Assembly: GCF_022968135.1 (NCBI RefSeq)
Contig: NZ_JALJRA010000006.1
Location: forward strand, 1-64,000
Origin: Pseudorhizobium tarimense
GTDB lineage: Bacteria; Pseudomonadota; Alphaproteobacteria; Rhizobiales; Rhizobiaceae
Direction of reading: 5' to 3'
Length of the DNA: 64,000 nucleotides
Shown: one piece after another, positions 8,722 through 15,742 of the stretch
Position numbering within the stretch: position 1 is the first letter of the stretch
Layout of the letters: every line of letters begins with the position of its first letter
Notes under the pieces: model-generated
Databases searched by the model: none
What the model saw: only the letters and a program-made list of their open reading frames with translations
What the model was told of the DNA's origin: nothing
Translations under genes and position numbers: made by a program

Positions 8722-10049
8722 ATACCAAGCCTTGTTGCGAGACGGGAGGCGAAGCGGGCGTCTCCACCGGTTGCGCGTCGAATGTCCCGGAACGCGGCCA
8801 ATTGTGGATAGCTGGCTTCGAATGTCTGACGTGACTGGCGCGCGTCCTTAGCCAGATAGAGCCGCCCGCCCGCATCGACAATGACCTTGTCGATCTCCTC
8901 CAACAAGGGGAACACGTCCTCGGTCACGGGAAGGTCTAGCGCAAGCGTGTAGCCTGGCATCGGGAAGGAGAGGAGGCCAGTTCCGGGGCCGAGTTTCTTG
9001 AGCACGGCCAGAAACGACCCTTTGCCGGACCCGGCAAACCGCTCGAGAATTTCGCTGAGCACCGGTAGCGCATTTGTGTCCGGCACGACGCACTGGTGCT
9101 GCAAAAACCCGCTCCTGCCATAAAGGCGGTTCCATTGATGGATGCCGTCCAGGGGAAAGAAGTAGGGGTTCCAGTGGACGAGTGAAGGTGCTCCTGCCTT
9201 TCGCACTCCAGCGCGGAAATAGGCTGCGTTGAAGGCGGATACGCTGGTGCGGTTCAGCGCCCACGCCGGCAAGTCCATCGGCAGTGAGAGCCTCGGCTTT
9301 TTCGGCGAAGGAAACGTTTCCCTTTCGGCTTTGTGTGCGACGACCTGCTCGCGCTTAGCATGCTCGCCGACGAAGATCAGGGAGCGTCCAAGCGATGCGC
9401 CGCGCGCGAGGCAGTCGATCCACGCTACGCTGTAGGAACTTTCGTCTGCAGCCTGCAGCGCAGCCAAAGCTTCTCTCAGATCCTCAGCGACGACGGTTTC
9501 CTGGTGGATCCAACCCGTTTCTATCGGCTTCATGTGGAAGGAAGCTTCAGTGATCACGCCCGTCAGCCCCATTCCGCCTATCGTGGCGAAGAAGAGATCC
9601 GCGTTTTCGTTGCGGCTACAGTTCAGCACCTCACCGTCCTGCAGGATAAGCTTGAACGACGCGACATGAGCGCCGAATCCGCCGTCGCGGTGATGGTTCT
9701 TTCCGTGAACGTCTGAAGCAATCATGCCGCCCACCGTCACGAACTTCGTTCCCGGCACGACAGGAGGGAAGTAGCCGCGCGGGATGAAGGCGTCGAGGAT
9801 GTCGGAGAGCATCACTCCCGCCTCAACTGTCAGCAGTCGGGTTTCCGGATCGAAACGCTTCATTCGCCCGATCCCGCGGCATATCAGCGTGGCGACGTCC
9901 CCCAGTGCCGCATCGCCATAGGACCGCCCGTTGCCGCGGGCGATCACGCCATGTCGCCTAGCTACGGCCTCGGCCGCATCGGCAGGCGTCCGGCAGTCGA
10001 ACACCTCACTCACAAGGCGGGGATACCGTCCCCAACCTTCAAGAATCAT
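8718..10049 (-). CDS. dprE1: DprE1-like FAD oxidase of polyprenylphosphoryl-ribose epimerase
   Basis: A 443-residue FAD-linked oxidase. The FAD-binding half shows GNGRSYGDAA (residues 39-48), VTVGG (104-108) and DVHGKNHH (113-120), the last with the His that carries FAD covalently or contacts it in this family. The substrate half includes GRLYLAKDAR with Lys401, matching the catalytic Lys of mycobacterial DprE1. It would oxidise the 2'-hydroxyl of polyprenylphosphoryl-ribose, the first half of epimerisation to the arabinose form. The position of the mycobacterial Cys387 that benzothiazinones modify is Ala370 here. The ATG at 10049 follows GGAAGGGG and sits one base after the gtrA stop. Confidence 0.87.
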   Translation of the reverse strand: MILEGWGRYPRLVSEVFDCRTPADAAEAVARRHGVIARGNGRSYGDAALGDVATLICRGIGRMKRFDPETRLLTVEAGVMLSDILDAFIPRGYFPPVVPGTKFVTVGGMIASDVHGKNHHRDGGFGAHVASFKLILQDGEVLNCSRNENADLFFATIGGMGLTGVITEASFHMKPIETGWIHQETVVAEDLREALAALQAADESSYSVAWIDCLARGASLGRSLIFVGEHAKREQVVAHKAERETFPSPKKPRLSLPMDLPAWALNRTSVSAFNAAYFRAGVRKAGAPSLVHWNPYFFPLDGIHQWNRLYGRSGFLQHQCVVPDTNALPVLSEILERFAGSGKGSFLAVLKKLGPGTGLLSFPMPGYTLALDLPVTEDVFPLLEEIDKVIVDAGGRLYLAKDARQSRQTFEASYPQLAAFRDIRRATGGDARFASRLATRLGI

Positions 10050-10050
10050 C

Positions 10051-10494
10051 TTAAGCCCCTTCCGCGCGGAACACGAACCTGCGGTCGAGGGCGTACTTGG
10101 ACACATATCCGATGGCTAGGCCAAGTGCGCCGCCCACATATTTTGCAAGGTTCGTGCCCCAAAGTGCCCAGAAGGTTATTTCGAAGCCCCAAAAGATGGC
10201 CGTGGTAAGGACGCTGAACAGGCCATAGAGAACGATCTTTTTCGCCTCGCTGCTGTGAGAGGTGTAGTCGTCGAAGAAGATCCATTTCTTGTCCAGGACA
10301 TATTTGACGGCGAAGCCCGCAAGCGTCCCGACCAGGATCGACAGCATCAGTGGATAGCCAGGAAAGACCCGGATGGTCATCTCCTGAGCTAAGAAATTTA
10401 CCGCGGTGGCTATGAAGGCAAAGCCGACATAGCGTACCGCAACAGAAATCCGCCGCCACTCCGTCGGCGAGGCGGCCTGCAACAACTTTTCCAT
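10051..10494 (-). CDS. GtrA-family membrane protein
   Basis: A 147-residue protein with four hydrophobic segments, the normal size and form of the GtrA/DPMS family. It shows the family pattern VRYVGFAFIATAVNFLAQE near residues 21-39 and KYVLDKKWIF near 68-77. GtrA-like proteins are thought to help move or present polyprenyl-phosphate sugars across the membrane. It lies seven bases after the HAD-UbiA gene and one base before dprE1, so it is part of the same operon. The likely role is flipping of the lipid-linked arabinose to the periplasmic face, where the GT-C-like proteins would use it. That role is inference from family and context. Confidence 0.82.
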   Translation of the reverse strand: MEKLLQAASPTEWRRISVAVRYVGFAFIATAVNFLAQEMTIRVFPGYPLMLSILVGTLAGFAVKYVLDKKWIFFDDYTSHSSEAKKIVLYGLFSVLTTAIFWGFEITFWALWGTNLAKYVGGALGLAIGYVSKYALDRRFVFRAEGA

Positions 10495-10501
10495 CAGCAG
10501 C

Positions 10502-12049
10502 TCACATTGCCCCTACCATGAACACGCTGACGGCACCGAGGCTGATCAGGCTGACCTTGTCCTTCAGCGCGAAGACCACGGGGTCATCATGCATTTCCCC
10601 TCGATGCGCCAGCATCAATACTCTCGCAATCCAGTAGGTCAGTATCGGCGCCGCAAACCATAGGATTTCCGGGCGAGTGTAGAGTGACTGGACGTCCTCG
10701 CTGGAGATGTAAAGAGAGAAAAGAGTAAGAGCGTTGACTCCGGCGGCAGCCGCCAAGGCACCTACCATCGCCGCGTCGCCATTGCGGTAGTCTCGACTCT
10801 TGGAATCCGGTAGATTTGCCTCCTGGCGTGCGAGGAGTTCCACATACCGCTTGACGAGAGCAAGTGACAGGAACCAGCTCATCATGAAGGCAAGCAGCCA
10901 GGGAGAGACGGCGACCGACAGCGCAACAGCGCCGCCGATCACGCGAGTGGTGTAAAGCCCTGCAAGCGCCACCACGTCGAGGATCATCTTTCGTTTGAGA
11001 AGGAAGGAGTAGGCAGTGGTGAGAGCAAAATAGCCTGCCAGCACCGCAACGAACGGGATCGATATGAATGTTGCCGAGACAAAGGCCAGGCATAGAAGAA
11101 GCGGGATCGTCATCAGTGCGTAGGAAAGCGGAACATCCCCGCAGGCGAGCGGTCTGCGACACTTGGTGCGATGCGCGCGGTCATCCTGCAGATCGACAAG
11201 ATCGTTCAGGAGATAGACGCTCGATGCACAAAGGGAAAAAGCGATAGCGGCAAGGAGGGCCTGCGTCACGCTTGCCCAATCAAACAGGTGGTTCGCGAGC
11301 AGCGGCACAAAAACCAGCGCATTCTTGGCATACTGGTGGACTCTCAGCATGCGGGCCCATGTCCGCCACGTCGGCCGCTCATGGGCAAGATGCTCCACGT
11401 CATGACATTCGCCGGAAAGCTGCCGCGCAACCTTCGCTGGCGTGCGTATGGCATAGGCTCTTGCCGCTCGCCGCCAGACCGGCAGGTCTGCTTTGTCGTT
11501 TCCGATATAGTCGAAGCCGGCCTCGCCGAATGCGGCGACCAGCATGCCGGCCTTGACCTCGCCGGCACAGTTCGTGACCGCGTCGGTCGCGAACCAGCCG
11601 GTGAAGAGACCGAGATGCTCTGCAACGGCCGAAACCAATCGCTCATGGCTCGCCGACGCCAGATAAACGGCTCGACCATCTTGAGAGGCTTGCCGGATGA
11701 GCTTCAAAACTTCTGGATCATAAGGAAGCGCCGCCGGATCGAAATCGCGCGGCTCTGAGAGCCGGTGCTTCAGGCTCGCCTTTCCCTCTTGCAGTCTCCG
11801 CAGCATATCGATGATCGAGTGCGGGCGGTGGCTCAGTTCGGAGAAGGCGCATTCGATCAGCAGGTCCGACCGAATGAGTGTACCGTCGAGGTCGACCACG
11901 AGCGGACGGCCTTCGTGCTGGTCCGCGCGTCGCGACAACGCCAGTCTTACATCGGCTGTTGCCTTTCGTTTGGCTGCCCAACGATGCCGAGGCTTCCAAA
12001 ACTGGTATTGAGTGGGGGGCTGGAGAAAGTCGTCCCGAAGTTCGCTCAC
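10502..12049 (-). CDS. HAD phosphatase-UbiA prenyltransferase fusion (DPPR synthase-like)
   Basis: A 515-residue fusion. Residues about 46-210 form a HAD domain: VVDLDGTLIRSD with Asp53 and Asp55, the SAS loop near 132, a Lys at 166 and GNDKADLP near 183-190. Residues about 228-515 form a UbiA-type membrane prenyltransferase with NDLVDLQDD (282-290), KCRRP and the second Asp-rich region LKRKMILDV (351-359). This UbiA subtype matches decaprenyl-phosphate 5-phosphoribosyltransferase, which puts phosphoribose on the lipid; the HAD part could then remove the 5-phosphate, giving the substrate of DprE1/E2. It is first in the operon. The GTG start at 12049 follows AAAGG. The fused two-step reading is inference from domain order. 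Confidence 0.82.
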   Translation of the reverse strand: MSELRDDFLQPPTQYQFWKPRHRWAAKRKATADVRLALSRRADQHEGRPLVVDLDGTLIRSDLLIECAFSELSHRPHSIIDMLRRLQEGKASLKHRLSEPRDFDPAALPYDPEVLKLIRQASQDGRAVYLASASHERLVSAVAEHLGLFTGWFATDAVTNCAGEVKAGMLVAAFGEAGFDYIGNDKADLPVWRRAARAYAIRTPAKVARQLSGECHDVEHLAHERPTWRTWARMLRVHQYAKNALVFVPLLANHLFDWASVTQALLAAIAFSLCASSVYLLNDLVDLQDDRAHRTKCRRPLACGDVPLSYALMTIPLLLCLAFVSATFISIPFVAVLAGYFALTTAYSFLLKRKMILDVVALAGLYTTRVIGGAVALSVAVSPWLLAFMMSWFLSLALVKRYVELLARQEANLPDSKSRDYRNGDAAMVGALAAAAGVNALTLFSLYISSEDVQSLYTRPEILWFAAPILTYWIARVLMLAHRGEMHDDPVVFALKDKVSLISLGAVSVFMVGAM

Positions 12050-12080
12050 GTAACGCCTTTCAGTGTTCTAAAGAAGTGCT

Positions 12081-12126
12081 TTTGGCGGGTCCCAAACTGG
12101 AGAAGGGAGTGATTGTTCCCGCCAAA
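12081..12126 (-). promoter_or_regulatory. Inverted repeat in the promoter of the arabinose-type operon
   Basis: TTTGGCGGG at 12081-12089 and its exact reverse complement CCCGCCAAA at 12118-12126 flank 28 bases, ending 32 bases before the operon start codon. The 9-bp arms are perfect and their centres lie 37 bases apart. This is the only clear symmetrical element in the 180-base gap and could be an operator or an mRNA leader hairpin. No bound protein can be named. Confidence 0.45.
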
Positions 12127-12162
12127 TCTGACGTGCAGTAGCGCGGGGATGCCGCCCCCCCC

Positions 12163-12192
12163 GCCACCTGCTGCTCCGGTCTGGAAGGTGGC
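12163..12192 (-). terminator. Hairpin downstream of the BA14K gene
   Basis: GCCACCT (12163-12169) pairs with AGGTGGC (12186-12192), beginning 36 bases after the BA14K stop. A run of C on the template side follows instead of T, so this is a candidate mRNA 3' hairpin with weak terminator character. Confidence 0.35.
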
Positions 12193-12228
12193 GTGACTGC
12201 TGCTCCATCAACGCAGGTGAGAACGGGC

Positions 12229-12687
12229 TTAGCGGGAATATGGCGACTGACACTGGGCCCTTACGCCGACGCGCGGAACATAGGAGTTGTCGGAAGCTCT
12301 GTACGTGCGGTAGCGGTTCTCGCACCACTGAACATGGCTGCTGCTGTAGCCTCTAACTCTTTGGCCTTGGTTCTGACCCTGGATGGCTCCTCCGATCACC
12401 GCCCCTGCACCAAATGCAGCGAGGGGATACCACCATCCATCGCTGTGGCGGCGATAGCCGCGACGGTACTCGCGAGCGCCGCGATGACCTCGGTAATATC
12501 CGCGGCGGTCATTGTCGCGATCCCGGTAATTGCGATCGCGGTCACGGCGATACTGAACCTCCTGCACCGCACTGATGCTCGATCCCTTCATCGCAGGAAG
12601 CACGAGAGCTTGCGCGGGGGCAATCGAGGTAAAAGACATGGCGGCACCAAGAAGTGTCGCAGCGAGAGCTTTCATTTTGAATTGCAT
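12229..12687 (-). CDS. BA14K-family exported protein
   Basis: A 152-residue protein with an N-terminal signal peptide (about residues 1-26, ending near PAQA). It continues with an Arg/Asp/Tyr-rich low-complexity part ([19 protein letters not shown]), a short Gly/Ala hydrophobic segment ([13 protein letters not shown]) and a C-terminal BA14K motif [20 protein letters not shown]. The family is named after a Brucella immunoreactive protein and is common in Rhizobiales; its role is not settled. The start at 12687 follows GGAAGG at nine bases; the longer frame to 12747 has no ribosome-binding site. It is monocistronic, between two hairpins. Confidence 0.82.
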   Translation of the reverse strand: MQFKMKALAATLLGAAMSFTSIAPAQALVLPAMKGSSISAVQEVQYRRDRDRNYRDRDNDRRGYYRGHRGAREYRRGYRRHSDGWWYPLAAFGAGAVIGGAIQGQNQGQRVRGYSSSHVQWCENRYRTYRASDNSYVPRVGVRAQCQSPYSR

Positions 12688-12776
12688 TCTTTCTGCCTTC
12701 CAATTTCTTTCGCGCAGACGCGGGAATGATCTGCTCCGGTCCTGCAACGAGCTGAGAGTTCCGATTGTGACGCCTC

Positions 12777-12819
12777 CTGAAGAGCGTCTCCGCAGTCAAA
12801 CTGCGGAGACGCTCTTCAG
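12777..12819 (-). terminator. Perfect 20-bp stem hairpin between the PRC-barrel and BA14K genes
   Basis: Bases 12777-12796 are the exact reverse complement of 12800-12819, leaving a three-base loop (CAA). It lies 14 bases beyond the PRC-barrel stop. The stem is unusually long and perfect, and no T-run follows on the minus strand, so it differs from a simple intrinsic terminator. It probably ends or protects the PRC-barrel mRNA. Confidence 0.6.
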
Positions 12820-12833
12820 CGAGTGCGACAGAA

Positions 12834-13595
12834 TCACCGCTGCTCCGCCCGAACACCTTCGAACTCCGGAGCGTCCTCCAGCTGATCACGCGTCACGTTC
12901 AGGATGATCCTGTCGGGTAGACCGTCTTCACCGATACGCACTGCGTTCGGGTCATTGGCCGCCATCTGGCTGCTGTCAGCAGGCATGCCCGTACCCGTGG
13001 TAGTGGTTCCCTGCGCACCGCCCATGGCAGTGGTGCCTTCACCGCCCGTCGTGCCGTAGGGTCCGGGCTCCTGTGTTACAGTCGGATCGGGCTGCGTGGA
13101 AGCAGTGGTTTCGCCCGAGATGCCGGGATTGGTCTGTGAGGCCGCGTCTGCCTGTTCTTGCGTCGCGCCTGGCCCCAGTTCGAGCGCGCTCATGTCGACG
13201 GCTACATCTTTCTGGCCAAGGCCGAGGAAACCGCCGACACCGATGATGACGGCGTTCACGCTTCCATCCTGGCTGACGAGGACGTCACCGATTGACCCGA
13301 TGTTCTGACCATCCGCACCGTAGACTGCCTTGCCTTCCAGATCGCTCACGCGCCATGCCCCGGACTGCGGCACGGTCACAAATGCGCCTTGAGAAGACGG
13401 GCTCGCGTCAGCACTCTGCCGCAGGGGGCGAGCATCGTTCATCCCGCCGTGGGCGTTGTTCTGGTTTGTCTCCAACTGCTGCGTCTGGTTGGTGCTCGGA
13501 TCGCTGCCGCCAGGTGCGGGAGCGGTCGTTTGGGCGGAAGCCGCCAGCGGAAATGCCGCAGTGAGAAGCAGGACGGATAGGGCTCTCTTGTTCAT
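12834..13595 (-). CDS. Exported PRC-barrel domain protein
   Basis: A 253-residue protein with a clear signal peptide (residues 1-21, ending ASA before QTTAP). A PRC-barrel domain (about 78-140) reads WRVSDLEGKAVYGADGQNIG then VLVSQDGSVNAVIIGVGGFL and DVAVDMSAL. The last third is a Gly/Thr/Ala-rich linker followed by a second, partial PRC-like segment ending DAPEFEGVRAEQR. Exported PRC-barrel proteins of rhizobia are usually stress- or envelope-related, with unknown biochemical function. The start at 13595 has AAGGAG six bases upstream; the frame extends to 13808 without a good site. Monocistronic. Confidence 0.82.
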   Translation of the reverse strand: MNKRALSVLLLTAAFPLAASAQTTAPAPGGSDPSTNQTQQLETNQNNAHGGMNDARPLRQSADASPSSQGAFVTVPQSGAWRVSDLEGKAVYGADGQNIGSIGDVLVSQDGSVNAVIIGVGGFLGLGQKDVAVDMSALELGPGATQEQADAASQTNPGISGETTASTQPDPTVTQEPGPYGTTGGEGTTAMGGAQGTTTTGTGMPADSSQMAANDPNAVRIGEDGLPDRIILNVTRDQLEDAPEFEGVRAEQR

Positions 13596-13889
13596 GATGA
13601 ACTCCTTTATTCGGCGTCGAACACGTTTAGAGAACCCGATCGGGCAATGTCCGTTCCAAAAATGATAGGTTTTATAAGCGGTTGCTGCTGTTAAAGAAGC
13701 TGCCCGGAGGGGGTGGCAGAAAGTTTGCATGCTTCTGGCGTGCTGGAGAGCGATTGCTCGGCGGCTGATTGAGCACCATGAGATATGGATGAGTAAGCTG
13801 AAGCACACCGCGCCACCCCAAAGCGAAGCTTCAACTGTCCGTTGCCTTGCAGACGCTTCTGGAACCGATCAAAGCCCTGCAGGTTTAAC

Positions 13890-13958
13890 ATCCGTAGCAG
13901 CAACATGCATGTTACTCCTCATGTGTCCTTTAGCCCGCCTGCGAGGCGGGCATTTTTT
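13890..13958 (+). ncRNA. Candidate small RNA (3' part), start unknown
   Basis: A strong intrinsic terminator (13933-13958) lies on the plus strand with no plus-strand gene for hundreds of bases upstream, as expected for an independent sRNA. Just before it, ACATG (13903-13907) can pair with CATGT (13920-13924), exposing a loop with TTACTCCT, an anti-Shine-Dalgarno-like stretch. The same region contains the 12-bp palindrome AACATGCATGTT (13902-13913). The 5' end is arbitrary; the transcript may begin anywhere from about 13700. Confidence 0.35.
13933..13958 (+). terminator. Intrinsic terminator, plus strand
   Basis: GCCCGCC (13933-13939) and GGCGGGC (13945-13951) form a seven-pair GC stem with a TGCGA loop, followed directly by ATTTTTT. 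This is a textbook factor-independent terminator acting on plus-strand transcripts. Confidence 0.8.
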
Positions 13959-14240
13959 GGGAGGGCTACCCGAGGAGGCACTCTTGCTGTCCCTTCGTTC
14001 CAAGCATCCCGGTGTTGGCCAGGGATACTTCGGAACTCCTCGCTTACACGGCAGTTTCTTTGACCAAGCTGCAGGCAGGGTTACCGAGCGAGACGGTGCT
14101 TCTGGCTTCATGAGGAAGCGTTCCCCTGGCCCACTTCAGGGGCCGATAGTTCGTTCAGGGAGAGAAAAGTTACGTCAGACCCGGAGCAGAGCATGAGAAG
14201 CGATAGCGGCGGAAGGACGTTCTTAAACTAGCCTCGTGCG

Positions 14241-14560
14241 ATGCGGCTTCCCTTCCAGATTGTCCTGGCTGCGGCTAAAGCGGCTTCGCGAATCGGTCGC
14301 CTCTGTTGATGGTGTCCTAATGGATCGACCTGTCACCGTGCGCTTGAAGAACTGGGTGCCGGTTCCATCACCCTCAACATCGGCTTCTGGACTGGCTCCA
14401 TCAGGTCAGACTATAAACAGACCTCTTCCGATGTTCGCCACCACATCGCATCGGCGATGGAAGAGCTTAGCCTTCCGCTCCCCGAACCTGACTGTGGCGG
14501 ATCGAACCTGCGGATGCAAGAGCTGGAAGAACATTGTGGCGCAGGGCGGTCTCTGAGACG
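14241..14560 (+). pseudogene. Decayed C-terminal fragment of an MscS-type mechanosensitive channel
   Basis: Three pieces in two frames join into one MscS C-terminal domain. Frame 0 from 14241 gives MRLPFQIVLAAAKAA. The frame starting at 14236 then gives RESVASVDGVLMDRPVTVRL up to about 14349. Frame 0 resumes at about 14349 with ELGAGSITLNIGFWTGSIRS and continues to about LPLPEPD near 14500. A TGA at 14307 interrupts frame 0 between the two shifts. The pattern (beta domain, then Trp-Thr-Gly-Ser strand, then a final helix and PLP motif) is that of the cytoplasmic vestibule of MscS proteins. The transmembrane part is absent. Two frame changes make a sequencing error unlikely. Confidence 0.65.
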
Positions 14561-14634
14561 GCCACCTCAGAGCCCCCACATCCTCCAGCTGTGGTTCCGG
14601 CCTGAACGGATCAGACGGTTAGAAAGGCAAGAAC

Positions 14635-14814
14635 ATGAACCACTTTCTCAAGCTCATAGTAGTTGCGGCTCTTGCTGGAGCCGTCCCGGTAACCGCAGCG
14701 GTCGGACAGGCCGCCTTTGATGCGAACGAGGACCCTGCCGAAATCTACGGTTACGGCGTAGATGTCACTGAAGCAGATGACAGCGAGAAGACCGAAAGGG
14801 CGCTGAAGGCCTGA
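14635..14814 (+). CDS. 59-residue secreted peptide
   Basis: A 59-residue protein starting MNHFLKLIVVAALAGAVPVT with a typical signal peptide (hydrophobic core about residues 4-18, likely cleavage near AVGQA). It continues with a short acidic mature part rich in D and E (DANEDPAEIYGYGVD). AAAGG lies eight bases before the ATG. The stop is 14 bases before the next gene, so the two probably form a small operon. I do not recognise a family; the mature peptide would be only about 35 residues. Codon choice looks native. Confidence 0.6.
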   Translation: MNHFLKLIVVAALAGAVPVTAAVGQAAFDANEDPAEIYGYGVDVTEADDSEKTERALKA

Positions 14815-14828
14815 GCGAGGCGGGATCA

Positions 14829-15098
14829 GTGGCGCAAGAAATCCAGATGACCTTTGGCGTCGACCGGTTCCGTTTCGTGCCGCTGGGTTTGAAGTCCCTG
14901 GAACGGCTAAGACCTGAAATGGAGAGAAGGCGGGATGACTTAACTGAGCTCAGGACAGCCGTCGAGGCAAGTGCTCTCTTCTACACTGCCATGAAGCAGG
15001 AGGCGCTGAATCCGGGTGATGTCGTCGCGGTGGAACTTGCAGAACCCGACAGCGGACTGGCCTCGGAAAAGAGGGTTACGGTCTATCTGGCAGATTGA
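14829..15098 (+). CDS. Hypothetical 89-residue protein
   Basis: An 89-residue cytoplasmic protein starting at a GTG preceded by GAGGCGGG; an internal ATG at 14847 is a weaker choice. It has no signal or membrane segment. The middle is helical and charged (LERLRPEMERRRDDLTELRT), followed by a beta-rich end (GDVVAVELAEP, KRVTVYLAD). No family is recognised. It follows the 59-residue secreted peptide gene with a 14-base gap, so the two may be functionally linked. Confidence 0.55.
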   Translation: MAQEIQMTFGVDRFRFVPLGLKSLERLRPEMERRRDDLTELRTAVEASALFYTAMKQEALNPGDVVAVELAEPDSGLASEKRVTVYLAD

Positions 15099-15403
15099 GA
15101 GGGGGTGGGATTGAGCTGACTCGGGATCGGGTAGCTCAGCTCCAACCACCGTCACCGATACTCGGCGGGGGAGGGTTGGGACCTCCCATGCCGCGTCCGG
15201 TCCTACAGACTTCAGTGGCGTTCTAGGCGGCGTCCTTTGACCCGGGGATCAGGAGAGGCCCGAACTGCTTCTTAAAGTCCAGCCAGGGGCGGGCTGACGG
15301 CAATAGCGTTGCCTTCTCCGGCCGCTTTCTCAGCGGACCTGAGTCAGATCCGCCAGCTACGACTCTTGAGACGATCGACCCAAGGACGGCACTCTTCGAG
15401 GAT
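15099..15403. other. Intergenic stretch of about 305 bases
   Basis: After the 89-residue gene I see no gene start. The frame that carries the PAN-like segment stays open back to a TAG at 15224 but has no start codon with a ribosome-binding site. Its upstream residues do not resemble a PAN domain, so this is probably decayed sequence. Confidence 0.4.
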
Positions 15404-15643
15404 GTGATCTGCCCGGCGGTGATCTCTCGCGTCAGCCAGAGCCATCGGCAAAGACGCCTCTGCATTGCCGATTGGCGATGCATCGACCAAGATCGATGCA
15501 TCGCCTTTACCTATGTGAAGCCGAGGAAGGATTGCTGGTTGAAGGGGGCAGTTGGCGAGCCGACCTTCGGCAAGGACTTGGTGTCAGGTTTAAAGACGTT
15601 CGAGACCTTCGCTCCGGTCAAGATCATAAGCTTGGACCAATGA
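15404..15643 (+). pseudogene. PAN/Apple-domain remnant
   Basis: A 79-residue frame from a GTG ends ...KIISLDQ. Its core resembles the Cys-rich PAN/Apple fold found in many exported rhizobial proteins: CIADWRCIDQDRCIAFTYVK, then DCWLKGAVGEPT and VSGLKTF. The four Cys and the AFTYVK and CWLK motifs are the recognisable parts. There is no signal peptide and no ribosome-binding site before 15404, so I read it as the 3' half of a lost gene. It could instead be a short divergent gene. Confidence 0.45.
15474..15505. repeat. 13-bp perfect inverted repeat
   Basis: GGCGATGCATCGA (15474-15486) and TCGATGCATCGCC (15493-15505) are perfect reverse complements around a six-base spacer, inside the PAN-like remnant. 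It encodes the Cys-Ile-Asp part, so the symmetry may be a chance product of coding sequence, or a hairpin. Confidence 0.5.
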
Positions 15644-15742
15644 GGTCAGATTAAACCACCAGGCGGGTCATGATTGGACGAGGCTCGTCCGCATTGCCGT
15701 GACATTGTTCGGCTGAAGGATCGGCGCTTGTGAAGGGACGCA

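Larger units (their letters stand above)
13596..14240. other. Gene-poor stretch of about 645 bases
   Basis: No convincing protein gene. The left end (13596-13700) is the promoter side of the PRC-barrel gene. The middle holds a strong plus-strand terminator at 13933-13958 with no gene before it, described separately as a candidate small RNA. Bases 13960-14240 lead into the MscS relic and show nothing else I can support. Confidence 0.5.

Noticed and set aside
2084..12049. Reading the block as a Nod-factor arabinosylation locus
   Set aside because: The pathway enzymes match in type, but there are no nod genes, nod boxes or other symbiosis genes in the window, so a Nod-factor acceptor is not supported.
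15676..15690. Short palindrome GGACGAG-G-CTCGTCC as an operator
   Set aside because: Seven-base arms in GC-rich DNA are expected by chance, and no promoter or regulator gene is adjacent on either side.
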